Below are positions 1 through 9,079 of a stretch of 64,000 nt of DNA, piece after piece. The notes under the pieces were generated by a model. That model saw only the letters and a program-made list of their open reading frames with translations, was not told the origin of the DNA and searched no databases. Within the stretch, counting starts at the first letter, position 1. Every line of letters starts with the position of its first letter. Origin of the DNA: an uncultured Lachnospiraceae bacterium (GTDB lineage: Bacteria > Bacillota > Clostridia > Lachnospirales > Lachnospiraceae). The DNA is taken from assembly GCA_947174505.1 (NCBI GenBank), contig CAMWJF010000001.1:124001-188000 (forward strand), given 5' to 3'. A program made the translations under genes and the position numbers.

Positions 1-2
1 AT

Positions 3-425
3 GGAGAGCTGCGCTCTCATATAGAAGAAACGGCGGCAGAGCTTGGAATCGGAGGGCGGGTTTTCCTTCCGGGCGTGGTGCAGGACGTGGCGGCACGAAT
101 TGAGCAGGCATCCCTGTTTCTGCTGACTTCCTATTCGGAAGGCGTTTCCAATGCCCTCATCGAGGCGCTGGCGCTGGGACTGCCCGTGATTGCGACGGAT
201 GTGCCAAGCGGCGGCACGGAGGAGCTGATGAAGGACGGCGTGAACGGTCTGGTGATTCCGGCGGGAGATCAGGGAGCGTTGGTCCGTGCCATGGACAGGA
301 TTTTGGGAGATGCGGATTATGCGGACAGGCTTGGCAGGGAGGCGGCGCGGATTCAGGAAAGACTTGCGCCGGAGCGTGTCAATCCGTTATGGAAAAACTA
401 TTTTGAACAGATTATTCATAAATAA
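3..425 (+). CDS. GT4 glycosyltransferase, C-terminal part (5' end outside window)
   Basis: Open reading frame that enters from the left edge and stops at 423-425. It carries the C-terminal half of a GT-B, family 4 retaining glycosyltransferase: a linker ending in RVFLPG, then the nucleotide-sugar binding E-x7-E stretch (SEGVSNALIEALALGLPVIA), and a closing helix. GT4 enzymes of this type add a hexose or deoxyhexose from an NDP-sugar to a lipid-linked glycan on the cytoplasmic face. A downstream internal GTG at 75 is not the true start because the frame and the homologous sequence continue upstream to base 3. The 27-bp gap to the next gene suggests one transcript. Sugar specificity cannot be read. 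Confidence 0.85.
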   Translation, partial: GELRSHIEETAAELGIGGRVFLPGVVQDVAARIEQASLFLLTSYSEGVSNALIEALALGLPVIATDVPSGGTEELMKDGVNGLVIPAGDQGALVRAMDRILGDADYADRLGREAARIQERLAPERVNPLWKNYFEQIIHK

Positions 426-451
426 CAGATGATATATAAAGGAGAGCGTTT

Positions 452-1606
452 GTGAATAAGAAAAAGCAAACAGGAGAAGAGAGGTCGCGGATTTCGGCGA
501 AAAAGGAAAATGACGGGAAGGAACCCGGAAAGGGGCGGCGCGAAGCGCTGCAGGCAGTCGTTTTTGTGCTGCTGTTTCTGGTTATTCTTTGGCCGGTATC
601 CTATATGGTGAGGACAAACGGCGATGTGAAGGATCGTTTTGCCGGCTTTTATGCGGAAAAGAAGGATTCGCTGGACGTTGTGATCATTGGCTCCAGCCCG
701 GTATTTCCTTATTATGCGGCGCCAAAGCTGTGGGGGGAGACGGGAATCGCGATGTATCCGCTGTCTACCAATGTACAGCGGCCAGCGGCCATGCGTTATC
801 TGGCGGAGGAGGCGAAGAAAACCCAGTCGCCTGCGCTCTATATTTTTGAGATGCGCATGTTTACGATGGAAGAGGCGGGACTGATGGAAAATATGGCCTA
901 TACCCGGGGCGTGACGGACAATCTGCGCTATTCTCCCCAGCGGATCAGGACGATACAGGGGCTGGTGCCTGAGGATGACGAGGAAGGCCGTTTAAGCTAT
1001 TATATAGACATTATGAAGTATCACACGAACTGGAAAATGCTGGCTCTTCCCTCCGAGTGGGCGAATATGTTCTATTGTCACAGGCATCCGTTAAAGGGAT
1101 ATACCTTCCGGGATGAGGTGGGACCGCAGCCCATGCCGGACTGTGGCGGCGCGGAGGGGGTTCTGGCGATGCCAAAGGAACAGGAGGCGTACCTGCGGGA
1201 TCTCATCGCCTATTTGAAGGAGAACGGACAGGAAGCGTTGTTTATCGTCTCTCCCTACGGGGAATCGCTGAAGGAGCAGCAGATGTTCAACTACATGGCG
1301 GGGATCGTGGAAGAAAGCGGCTATGCCTTCCTGAATATGAACGATTATTATGAAGAAATCGGCATTATCTTCGAGGAGGATTTCGCGGATTACGGCAGTC
1401 ATACCAACGCGGCGGGCGCGGAAAAGTGCACGGACTTCCTGAAAGAGTATCTGACGGCCCGCTACGCTTTCCCGGATCATCGAGGAGACACTTCCTACGG
1501 TTCCTGGGACGAGGCCTATGAGCTGTGGCAGATGAGGCAGGAAGAGGCGGTTGAAACGATCAGGGAGCGGATTGCAAATGAGGATTACGCGCAGTACGAA
1601 GAGTAG
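452..1606 (+). CDS. Membrane-anchored SGNH/DltD-like hydrolase-fold protein
   Basis: GTG start preceded by GGAGAG at 441-446; 384 residues. A very basic cytoplasmic tail of about 35 residues is followed by one hydrophobic segment (about 36-52), leaving the rest outside the membrane. Right after the anchor comes VVIIGSSP, the position of the Ser block in SGNH/DltD/AlgX-like proteins, and near the C-terminus FADYGSHTNAAGA resembles the Asp-x-x-His block. Such proteins often transfer or remove O-acetyl groups on surface glycans. The canonical GDS is GSS here, so activity is unproven. I infer a role in decorating the exported polymer. Confidence 0.6.
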   Translation: MNKKKQTGEERSRISAKKENDGKEPGKGRREALQAVVFVLLFLVILWPVSYMVRTNGDVKDRFAGFYAEKKDSLDVVIIGSSPVFPYYAAPKLWGETGIAMYPLSTNVQRPAAMRYLAEEAKKTQSPALYIFEMRMFTMEEAGLMENMAYTRGVTDNLRYSPQRIRTIQGLVPEDDEEGRLSYYIDIMKYHTNWKMLALPSEWANMFYCHRHPLKGYTFRDEVGPQPMPDCGGAEGVLAMPKEQEAYLRDLIAYLKENGQEALFIVSPYGESLKEQQMFNYMAGIVEESGYAFLNMNDYYEEIGIIFEEDFADYGSHTNAAGAEKCTDFLKEYLTARYAFPDHRGDTSYGSWDEAYELWQMRQEEAVETIRERIANEDYAQYEE

Positions 1607-1688
1607 TCCTGATCTCACAGCAAGGGCTGATTCGCAAAGAGCAACTATGCTCCGTATGTTGGAGGTTTAGAAAGGAATATGGCAGGTT

Positions 1689-3653
1689 ATGTGTGGAATT
1701 GCGGGTTTTTGCAACTTCAAGGGAGACTGGCAGAAGAATATCGGGCGGATGTGCGATAAAATGTACCATCGGGGGCCGGATGCCTCGGGGGTATGGTCTT
1801 CGGAGGATCACAGGGTGGTACTGGGGCACAGGCGGCTTGCAATTGTGGATCTGTCGCCTGCAGGCGCGCAGCCCATGGTGTCCCATGACGGCAGATATGT
1901 GATTGCCTATAACGGGGAGATCTACAATCATACTTCCATTCGGAAAAAGCTGGTGGCGGAGGGAAAAGCGGCGGCTTTCCGGGGCACCTCCGACACGGAA
2001 ACACTTCTGGAGGCGATTGCGGCGTACGGACTTAGGGATACACTGAAAATGGCCAAGGGAATGTTTGCGATTGCGTTGTTTGACAGGGAAGAACGCGCGT
2101 TATTTCTTGCGCGGGACAGAGTTGGAGAAAAGCCGTTATTTTATGGAATATTAAAGAATGATTTAAATAACGCGGGAAATGAAAGGAGCTTTGTGTTTGC
2201 TTCGGACCTCGGTTCGATTGCCGCACTGGATGGATTTACCAATTCGGTCAATGCCGATATTATGGGCGATTACATGCGTTATGGTTATATTCCGGCCCCC
2301 TATACCGTGTATCGTGGGATCTGGAAGCTGGAGCCGGGTAAAATATTAAAGATTAAAGCACCATTTGATAAACCGGAGATTGAGAGCTATTGGTCGATGA
2401 CGGAAACGGCTGTTATTGGACAAAAAAATCGCTTTCGCGGAAGTGAGACGGAAGCGGCCGAAGAGCTGGAGCGTCTCCTGCGGGAATCCATTGCGGGACA
2501 GATGGTGGCGGATGTGCCGGTGGGTGCCTTTTTGTCCGCCGGGATCGACAGCAGCACGGTGGTGTCGTTGATGCAGGAACAGAGTGCCCGGAAGGTCAGA
2601 ACCTTTACCGTGGGCATGTGGGAGGAACAGTACAACGAGGCGCCGGTGGCAAAGGAGATTGCCGCCCACCTTGGGACGGAGCACACGGAAGTCTATATCA
2701 CGGAGGAGGATGCGAAGCGTGTGATCCCCATGCTGTCAGGGATGTTCGGGGAACCGTTCGCGGACTCGTCCCAGATTCCCACTTATCTGGTAAGCAAAAT
2801 TACGAGGGAGCATGTGACGGTATCTCTGAGCGGGGATGGCGGAGACGAGCTTTTCTGTGGATATAACACCTATTATTCTATCGACCGCATCTGGAATAAG
2901 GAGAGAAAAGTACCGGGCGTCCTGCGACGTCCCGCAAGCGCTGTGCTGGGGCTTGCCGCCGCGTCGGGGAAGGCTTCGCTGGCTACCCGCGCAAGGCTTC
3001 TGGGCGCGAAGTCCATAGAGGACATGTATCTGCGCTCGGAGATCGGGGAGGGACTTAAGCTGATCACGTCCGGGATGGCCGACAGCGCCCCTGATTTCGG
3101 GTGCTGGGACGCCATACAGACCCGCAGGGCGGGACAGACATGGATGGATACCTATCCATCCGGGCTGCTGGAGGAAGGGCAGCATAACCTGATGCTGATG
3201 GATCTGCTGATGTACCATCCGGACGATATCCTAAATAAGGTGGACAGGACGGCGATGGCGGTGTCGCTGGAAACGCGAGTGCCGATGCTGGATAAGGACG
3301 TGGTAGAATTTGCGTGGACGCTGCCCCTCTCTTACCGGCAGAGCGGCGGGGTCAGCAAAAAGATTCTGAGGGACATTCTTTACCGTTATGTGCCCCAGGA
3401 ACTGATGGAGCGTCCCAAAAAAGGGTTTTCCATTCCGCTGCATCTCTGGCTGAAGCAGAAGGAGCTGAGAGAGTGGGCGGAGAGTCTGCTGTCGCCCTCT
3501 CTTTTGGCCGAGCAGGGACTGTTTGACGCCGCTGCCGTAAAGAAATTATGGGATGATTATATTATGAAAAATGTCTGGAGGCCGCAAATTTGGTACATTC
3601 TGGTGTTCCAGGAGTGGTGGACAGAAAGAAAAGTTGAATCACGATTTGACTAG
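1689..3653 (+). CDS. asnB: Asparagine synthetase (glutamine-hydrolysing) homologue
   Basis: 654 residues starting MCGIAGF, so the catalytic Cys2 of a class II glutamine amidotransferase is exposed after Met removal. The N-terminal glutaminase domain (about 1-210) contains YHRGPD, GHRRLAI and YNGEIYN. The synthetase domain has the ATP-pyrophosphatase loop LSAGIDSST near residue 282 and SLSGDGGDELFCGY further on, as in AsnB. In glycan loci such proteins often amidate a uronic acid or an amino-acid substituent rather than make free asparagine; which applies here cannot be told from sequence. Full length. Preceded by an 82-bp gap with a weak ribosome site. Confidence 0.9.
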   Translation: MCGIAGFCNFKGDWQKNIGRMCDKMYHRGPDASGVWSSEDHRVVLGHRRLAIVDLSPAGAQPMVSHDGRYVIAYNGEIYNHTSIRKKLVAEGKAAAFRGTSDTETLLEAIAAYGLRDTLKMAKGMFAIALFDREERALFLARDRVGEKPLFYGILKNDLNNAGNERSFVFASDLGSIAALDGFTNSVNADIMGDYMRYGYIPAPYTVYRGIWKLEPGKILKIKAPFDKPEIESYWSMTETAVIGQKNRFRGSETEAAEELERLLRESIAGQMVADVPVGAFLSAGIDSSTVVSLMQEQSARKVRTFTVGMWEEQYNEAPVAKEIAAHLGTEHTEVYITEEDAKRVIPMLSGMFGEPFADSSQIPTYLVSKITREHVTVSLSGDGGDELFCGYNTYYSIDRIWNKERKVPGVLRRPASAVLGLAAASGKASLATRARLLGAKSIEDMYLRSEIGEGLKLITSGMADSAPDFGCWDAIQTRRAGQTWMDTYPSGLLEEGQHNLMLMDLLMYHPDDILNKVDRTAMAVSLETRVPMLDKDVVEFAWTLPLSYRQSGGVSKKILRDILYRYVPQELMERPKKGFSIPLHLWLKQKELREWAESLLSPSLLAEQGLFDAAAVKKLWDDYIMKNVWRPQIWYILVFQEWWTERKVESRFD

Positions 3654-3939
3654 TTGGTGTTATTTAATGTGTAGGAAACGAATGTTATTGCAAAAAATCT
3701 GTTTTTTGGAGATACATTTAATAACAGGAGTCCAGTGTTATTTATTTCATAAGATAACAAAGTAGATTGAATGAAATAAAGAATATCGCAAGATATTAAT
3801 ATAAAATGAGAGGCGTAGTGGTGGATGCGTCGACTGATGACAACATTGCATATGGAGATTTAGATAAGAGAAACATAAGGTTAATTAAGGTGGATCATAC
3901 TGGGGATAAGAACAAGGAGAGAAAGGCAGGGGAAAAGTC
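3654..3939 (+). other. 286-bp AT-rich intergenic stretch, possible promoter region
   Basis: This gap between the asnB homologue and the next GT2 gene is much richer in A/T than its neighbours and is the longest gap in the first 10 kb. A weak -35-like TTGAAT at 3767-3772 is followed by A/T-rich GATATT at 3792-3797, but the 19-base spacing is poor. I see no convincing terminator. A 64-codon open frame at 3806-4000 has no ribosome site and overlaps the GT2 gene, so it is not called. Confidence 0.3.
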
Positions 3940-5019
3940 GTGGAAATTTTTGAGCAGTACCGGCCGCCCGAATTGCGTAAAGAAGAGCAGACGGAATTGA
4001 TTTCCGTAATTGTTGCCGCCTATAATATAGAAGCTTATATTGAAAGAGGTGTCCGCTCCGTCTGTGAGCAGACCTACCGCAATCTGGAGATTATTGTGGT
4101 GGACGACGGCTCAATGGACGCTACCGGGCGGATTCTGGATGAACTGGCCGAAGGCGACGCGCGCGTGCAGGTGATCCATGAGGAGAACGGCGGCCTTGCC
4201 CATGCGCGGAATACGGGGATCGCGAGGGCGAGAGGAAACTATATCGGCTTTGTGGACGGAGACGACTGGATTGACCCGGATATGTACGAGAAGCTGTTTT
4301 CCGCATTGAAAGATCAGCAGGCCGATCTGTCAGTCTGCCGTTACCGCCAGATTTCCCGCACGCGAACGTTTGACGGATCGGTGGACAGAGCGGTTCTCTT
4401 TGAGGGGCAGGAGGCTCTTACGGTTTATGTGGAGGAGCGGGAAGAGTATGCGATTCAGAACGCGGCGTGGAACAAACTGTACCGAAAGGAGCTGTTGATT
4501 GGAAATCCGTTTCCCGAGGGCCGCTGGTACGAAGATATTGTGTTTGCGGCGGAGGCGCTGGCGCGGGCCAGACGTTGCATTTACCTTGACATTGCCATGT
4601 ATAACTATATAATAGACAGAGAGGACAGCATTATGAACTGCCGGATCAATTCGCGCACTTTTACGGATCAGATTCCGGCCTACTATGAAAAGACCAGACT
4701 GTTGAAAAAGCTTGGCAGAGAGGATCTGGCTCTGACGCACGACTACTTTTTCTATAAAAGGCTTCTTCTTTTTTACGGCGGCCTTTCCCGGGTGGAGGAC
4801 GGCGGGGAATATATGCTGAGGCTGCAGGAGATTCTGTTGAGGGACAGAAAGCGGGCGGAAGAAGCTTTCCGATCGTCTATAGCGGATTCGAGAGATCGAA
4901 AGAAGTTGAAACTCTTTTACCGTTCGCCCGGTGCATACTGCAAGAAACTTTGGTGGGACGAACAGGTAGTGATTCCCTGTAAGGTGAAAGTGAAGCGTCT
5001 TCTTGGGATATATAAATAA
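3940..5019 (+). CDS. GT2 family glycosyltransferase
   Basis: 359 residues from a GTG start with AGGCAGGGG upstream. GT-A fold: ISVIVAAYN opens the Rossmann half, VVDDGSMDATG lies near residue 53 and the metal-binding DGDDWIDPD near residue 105. This inverting family transfers sugars such as Glc, Gal, GlcNAc or Rha from NDP donors in the cytoplasm. The last 100 residues are helical and basic, common in capsule GT2 enzymes that sit on the membrane. The gene is followed by a fucosyltransferase 23 bp downstream. Donor and acceptor are unknown. Confidence 0.88.
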   Translation: MEIFEQYRPPELRKEEQTELISVIVAAYNIEAYIERGVRSVCEQTYRNLEIIVVDDGSMDATGRILDELAEGDARVQVIHEENGGLAHARNTGIARARGNYIGFVDGDDWIDPDMYEKLFSALKDQQADLSVCRYRQISRTRTFDGSVDRAVLFEGQEALTVYVEEREEYAIQNAAWNKLYRKELLIGNPFPEGRWYEDIVFAAEALARARRCIYLDIAMYNYIIDREDSIMNCRINSRTFTDQIPAYYEKTRLLKKLGREDLALTHDYFFYKRLLLFYGGLSRVEDGGEYMLRLQEILLRDRKRAEEAFRSSIADSRDRKKLKLFYRSPGAYCKKLWWDEQVVIPCKVKVKRLLGIYK

Positions 5020-5042
5020 CAAGTGCTTTTAAAAGGATAAAG

Positions 5043-6089
5043 ATGGTAATTATACAACTTGCGGGCGGCTTGGGCAACCAGATGTTCCAGTACGCCCTAT
5101 ATTTGCAACTGAAAAGCCTTGGCAGGGAAGTCAAAATCGATGACGTGTCCGGCTTTGCGGAGGACACCCAGAGAATACCGGCTCTCGCTCCTTTCGGGAT
5201 CACATACGAACGGCCCACCGGGGAGGAACTGAAAAAGATGCTTGACTCCTCTATGCTGCCGTGGCATCGGGTGAGACGGAAACTTTTCGGCAGACATAAA
5301 AAGTCATACTTTGAAGAAGGTAAGCTTTTTATTCCGGAAGTGCTGACATGGGACGACATTTATCTGGAAGGCTACTGGCAGACGGAAAAGTATTTTCAGC
5401 CAGTGGAGGAGCAGGTGCGGGAGGCCTACGATACGGACAGGCTGGCGGAGTACCTGAGGCAGGCTGGCGTGTTAAGTGTCGGTGAGAGCGGAAATGCGGA
5501 GAGACAAAGGGGCGGCCGAAGCAGAAACGGCAGGGAGAGAAAATCCGTCCGGCAGTATTTGAAGGAAATAGATAACGAGTGTTCTGTAAGTGTACATGTC
5601 CGCAGAGGAGACTACCTCACGCCCGAAAACCAGAAGCTGTACGGCGGGATCTGTACGGACGCCTATTATATAGAAGGAATCCGTCAGATGCGGGAGAGAT
5701 ATCCGGGGTGCCGGTTCTTTCTTTTTACCAATGACAGGGTATGGGCAGAACGGCAGTTGGGATCGGACAGGGCAGAGACAAAGCGGCAGACGGCAGACGG
5801 GCAGGATGGAAGCGTGGAGACGGCGGACTGTGCACAGCCCATGTTTTCTACAGCGGATATCACATGGATTGATTTGCCGGGGGCGGGAGATCATGACTAT
5901 GCGGAATTTCTTCTGATGAGCCGCTGTAAACATCATATTCTTGCAAACAGCAGCTTTAGCTGGTGGGCGTCCTATTTGAATAAGAATCCCGATAAAACGG
6001 TTCTGGCGCCGCAGCGCTGGCTGAACGGAGCGGAGAACAGAGACTTCTACCGTGCGGATATGGAGAAAATTGTGATTCCGCAGGAGTAA
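5043..6089 (+). CDS. GT11 alpha-1,2-fucosyltransferase-like enzyme
   Basis: 348 residues. The family 11 hallmarks are present: GGLGNQMFQYA at residues 7-17, the GDP-fucose binding HVRRGDY near residue 185, FTNDRVWAE, and HHILANSSFSWW near residue 300. These enzymes transfer L-fucose, usually alpha-1,2 to galactose. Two low-complexity polar insertions (about 142-175 and 235-265, rich in Gly, Arg, Glu, Gln and Asp) make it longer than the usual ~290-residue family member; they probably form surface loops. It is one of three GT11-like genes in the window. Confidence 0.85.
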   Translation: MVIIQLAGGLGNQMFQYALYLQLKSLGREVKIDDVSGFAEDTQRIPALAPFGITYERPTGEELKKMLDSSMLPWHRVRRKLFGRHKKSYFEEGKLFIPEVLTWDDIYLEGYWQTEKYFQPVEEQVREAYDTDRLAEYLRQAGVLSVGESGNAERQRGGRSRNGRERKSVRQYLKEIDNECSVSVHVRRGDYLTPENQKLYGGICTDAYYIEGIRQMRERYPGCRFFLFTNDRVWAERQLGSDRAETKRQTADGQDGSVETADCAQPMFSTADITWIDLPGAGDHDYAEFLLMSRCKHHILANSSFSWWASYLNKNPDKTVLAPQRWLNGAENRDFYRADMEKIVIPQE

Positions 6090-6120
6090 ACATATCATTT
6101 GGAAGGAACCACTATATATT

Positions 6121-7905
6121 ATGAAGAAACAGAGTCAGGCGCAGGTGGGCCTGCTGCATAAAATCGCATATCTTTTTGACAGAAAGCAGTTCTGGCAGCT
6201 TGGGGGGCTGGCTTTTCTGATCCTGATCGGCGGTATTCTGGAGACGCTTGGCGTCTCTATGATGCTTCCCGTGGCGGAGGCGGTCATGGCGCCGGATAAA
6301 ATTATGGAGAACGAGCTGCTAAGCGGAATCGTCGCCTTTTTCGGGATTGATTCATCAAGAACGCTGATTATCTGTATGCTGGGGGCGTTGATTGGTATTT
6401 TTGTATTTAAAAATGTGTATCTGCTGTTCCTGACATATGTACAGAATACTTTTGTGACAAGAAACCGCAATCGGATGATCAGCCGGGTTATGCGGGAGTT
6501 TTTAGGCCGTCCTTATGAAGACTATCTGGGCGCTGATATTCCCACGGTTTTCCGGCTGACAGACAGCGATATTCCCAATGCGTTCCAGCTGATACTGGTG
6601 CTGATCCAGATGACTACGGAGGTCGTGGTGGCGGTATCGATCTGTATCGTGTTGATGTGGATGAGTCCGCTGATAGCGATTGGATGCGGTGTGCTGTTTC
6701 TTGGTATGACCCTGGTGATTACCAGAGTCTTAAAGCCCCGCCTGAATGCCATCGGACGCAAGAATCAGGCGATCCAGTCGCGGATTGCCAAGTGGAGAAT
6801 CCAGTCCATCTACGGATTGAAGGATGTGAAGGTGCTGCACCGGGAAGAATTTTTCGTGCGCAATTACTATGAGAGCGGCGCCGTCGGCGCTAATGTGGCG
6901 AGAAACTATGCGGTGATGAACAATACGCCCCGGCTTCTGATCGAGACGGTTTTTATTGCGGCAATGATGTCCTTTATCCTTGTTTATGTGCTGGAGGACG
7001 GAGATATCACTGTGCTGATGCCCCAGCTTATGGCATTTGCAGCCGCGGCGGTGCGGGTGATGCCTGCCACGAACCGCATCAATACGTATCTGTCCGAGAT
7101 TGCATACGCGCAGCCCTGTCTGGATTATCTGTATGAGAATCTGACGGAGAATATGAAGCGGGATCTGAACGGCAGTGTGACGGGGTTCACGGGAGAGCAG
7201 AGGGAAGAAAAGGCGCCGCTTGTGCTGAAGGATAGGATTGTGCTGGATCATATCAGCTATACTTACCCGAACACGGACAAGCCTATTTTTACAGACGCGC
7301 ACATGGAAGTCAAAAAGGGGCAGTCGGTTGGTATTATGGGACCGTCGGGTGCGGGTAAATCCACCATTGTGGATATTCTGCTGGGACTTTTGCATGTGCA
7401 GTCGGGAACAATCACCTGTGACGGCAGGGATATTTTTGAAAACTATCCTTCGTGGCTTTCCAAGATCGGCTATATTCCCCAGTCCATCTACCTGATTGAT
7501 GAGTCCATCCGGGACAATATCGCTTTCGGTATCGACGCGGACAAGATTGACGATAATCGGATCTGGGAAGTGCTGGAGGAAGCACAGCTTAAGAGCTTTG
7601 TGGAGGAGCTGCCGGAAGGACTGGAAACGACAATAGGTGACAGAGGTGTCAGAATTTCCGGCGGACAAAGACAGCGGCTGGGGATTGCCAGAGCGCTCTA
7701 CCATAATCCTGAGATTCTGGTCTTTGACGAAGCCACCTCCGCGCTGGACGGGGATACGGAGTCGGCGGTGATGGAGGCCGTCAACAGCTTCCATGGCAAA
7801 AAGACGATGGTGATTATCGCCCATCGGCTGAATACCATTGCCAAGTGCGACGTGATATATAAGGTAGAGAATGAGAAAATTACGCAGACAAGTCTGGCAC
7901 AGTGA
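6121..7905 (+). CDS. ABC transporter (TMD-NBD fusion), glycolipid flippase type (PglK/MsbA-like)
   Basis: 594 residues: an N-terminal exporter transmembrane domain (about 20-330, beginning LGGLAFLILIGGILETLGV) fused to a nucleotide-binding domain. Walker A is GPSGAGKST near 406, the ABC signature SGGQRQRLG near 513, Walker B ILVFDEATSALD near 533 and the H-loop IIAHRL near 565. This half-size exporter layout matches PglK/MsbA-type proteins that dimerise and flip lipid-linked oligosaccharides. It sits between two fucosyltransferase genes. Two further transporters of the same design occur at 35591 and 63189. Confidence 0.9.
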   Translation: MKKQSQAQVGLLHKIAYLFDRKQFWQLGGLAFLILIGGILETLGVSMMLPVAEAVMAPDKIMENELLSGIVAFFGIDSSRTLIICMLGALIGIFVFKNVYLLFLTYVQNTFVTRNRNRMISRVMREFLGRPYEDYLGADIPTVFRLTDSDIPNAFQLILVLIQMTTEVVVAVSICIVLMWMSPLIAIGCGVLFLGMTLVITRVLKPRLNAIGRKNQAIQSRIAKWRIQSIYGLKDVKVLHREEFFVRNYYESGAVGANVARNYAVMNNTPRLLIETVFIAAMMSFILVYVLEDGDITVLMPQLMAFAAAAVRVMPATNRINTYLSEIAYAQPCLDYLYENLTENMKRDLNGSVTGFTGEQREEKAPLVLKDRIVLDHISYTYPNTDKPIFTDAHMEVKKGQSVGIMGPSGAGKSTIVDILLGLLHVQSGTITCDGRDIFENYPSWLSKIGYIPQSIYLIDESIRDNIAFGIDADKIDDNRIWEVLEEAQLKSFVEELPEGLETTIGDRGVRISGGQRQRLGIARALYHNPEILVFDEATSALDGDTESAVMEAVNSFHGKKTMVIIAHRLNTIAKCDVIYKVENEKITQTSLAQ

Positions 7906-7997
7906 CGTGCCGGAGCGTCAGCATGGTACGTGATGGCAGGAGTAGATGGAAGCTTTCGCCAAAGCTGCCGCAGGAACGTTTCAAAACGGAGGAACCA

Positions 7998-9032
7998 ATG
8001 TTAGGAATCGAGACACAGGAAGGCTTCGGGCTGGGGAATCAGCTGTTTTTCTATGTGACAGCCAGATGTATCGCGCAGGATCTGGGATATCAGTTCAGCG
8101 TGCTTGACCCGGAGCACTTTGCCAACAATATGCACAGCGACTGCGGGCTGTACTTTATGGATCTGGACATGGGCGTCCCTTCGAAAAAGGAGGACTACCA
8201 GAAGGTCTATCATGAGAAGGAAACCCGCCTTTTTGCGGGAAATTCCCCCCATGACCTGACCCACGGCGTGTACGTCACGGATGCGGACAGACGGCTTTTT
8301 GAGGTGGAGGACGGCACGCTCCTTTACGGAAATCTGCAGGCGGAAGAATATTTTATCTCCCATAAGGCACAGATCCGGGAGTGGCTTAAGGTAAAGCCTG
8401 CGTACGACTGTAAAGAGTACAGCCGGGACAATCTCTGTATCCTGCATCTTCGCTGCAGCGACTATATGGGTTCGCCGGAGCTTTATCTGCGCAAACGCTA
8501 CTGGCTACAGGGAATGCGACAGATGCGGAAGATCAATCCGAACATGGAGTTTATGATTATCACGAATGATGTGCGGGAGGCAAACAAGTTTCTGCCCGGC
8601 ATTCCGGCTTACAACTTTGACCTGGCCAAGGATTATTCTATTTTAAAAAACGCACGTTATTTATTGCTGGCGAACTCTTCTTTTGCGTATTTTCCCGCGT
8701 TTACCAGCGATACCGTGCAGTATATTCTGGCACCGAAATATTGGGCGAGACATAATGTGTCTGACGGTTATTGGGCGTCGGAGCAGAATATTTACGAAGG
8801 ATGGCATTATATGGACCGGAGAGGCCGGGTGTATACGGACGAGGAGTGCCGGGAGGAGCTGGCGGCTTACAAGAGGCGGTCCAAGAAGTATGAGGATGTA
8901 AACAAAAGGCCGACGGGCATGAGGCTGCAGCTTATGAGACTCCGCGCGTGGTATATTTATAAGAAGGCGTATCTGTGCAAGATCGGAAGAGGCGTGGAGA
9001 GAAGGCTGAAAAAGCTGGTGCGCCCGGCGTGA
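7998..9032 (+). CDS. GT11-like glycosyltransferase (divergent fucosyltransferase)
   Basis: 344 residues. I place the start at ATG 7998 because GGAGGA lies 5-10 bases upstream and MLGIETQEGFGLGNQLFFYV then aligns with the GT11 N-terminus; the frame is open further up to GTG 7902, overlapping the ABC gene, but that part has no family features. LHLRCSDYM near 148 replaces the usual HVRRGDY, and LANSSFAYFPA near 225 replaces NSSFSWW. The basic C-terminal tail may contact the membrane. It is clearly related to GT11 but divergent, so donor sugar and linkage are uncertain. Confidence 0.75.
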   Translation: MLGIETQEGFGLGNQLFFYVTARCIAQDLGYQFSVLDPEHFANNMHSDCGLYFMDLDMGVPSKKEDYQKVYHEKETRLFAGNSPHDLTHGVYVTDADRRLFEVEDGTLLYGNLQAEEYFISHKAQIREWLKVKPAYDCKEYSRDNLCILHLRCSDYMGSPELYLRKRYWLQGMRQMRKINPNMEFMIITNDVREANKFLPGIPAYNFDLAKDYSILKNARYLLLANSSFAYFPAFTSDTVQYILAPKYWARHNVSDGYWASEQNIYEGWHYMDRRGRVYTDEECREELAAYKRRSKKYEDVNKRPTGMRLQLMRLRAWYIYKKAYLCKIGRGVERRLKKLVRPA

Positions 9033-9079
9033 AGCGGCATTGGAGCAGAACGCGAGACCAGAGGAAAAGGCGGATTTGG

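Noticed and set aside
3806-4000. 64-codon + strand open frame before the GT2 gene
   Set aside because: No ribosome site, overlaps the GT2 start in another frame, and the product looks unstructured.
6730-7824. Minus-strand open frame of 364 codons opposite the first ABC transporter
   Set aside because: Runs through the Walker and signature motifs of the + strand protein and has no recognisable feature.
7902-7997. In-frame extension of the GT11-like gene into the ABC gene end
   Set aside because: The GTG at 7902 has no ribosome site, and the sequence before ATG 7998 lacks family features.
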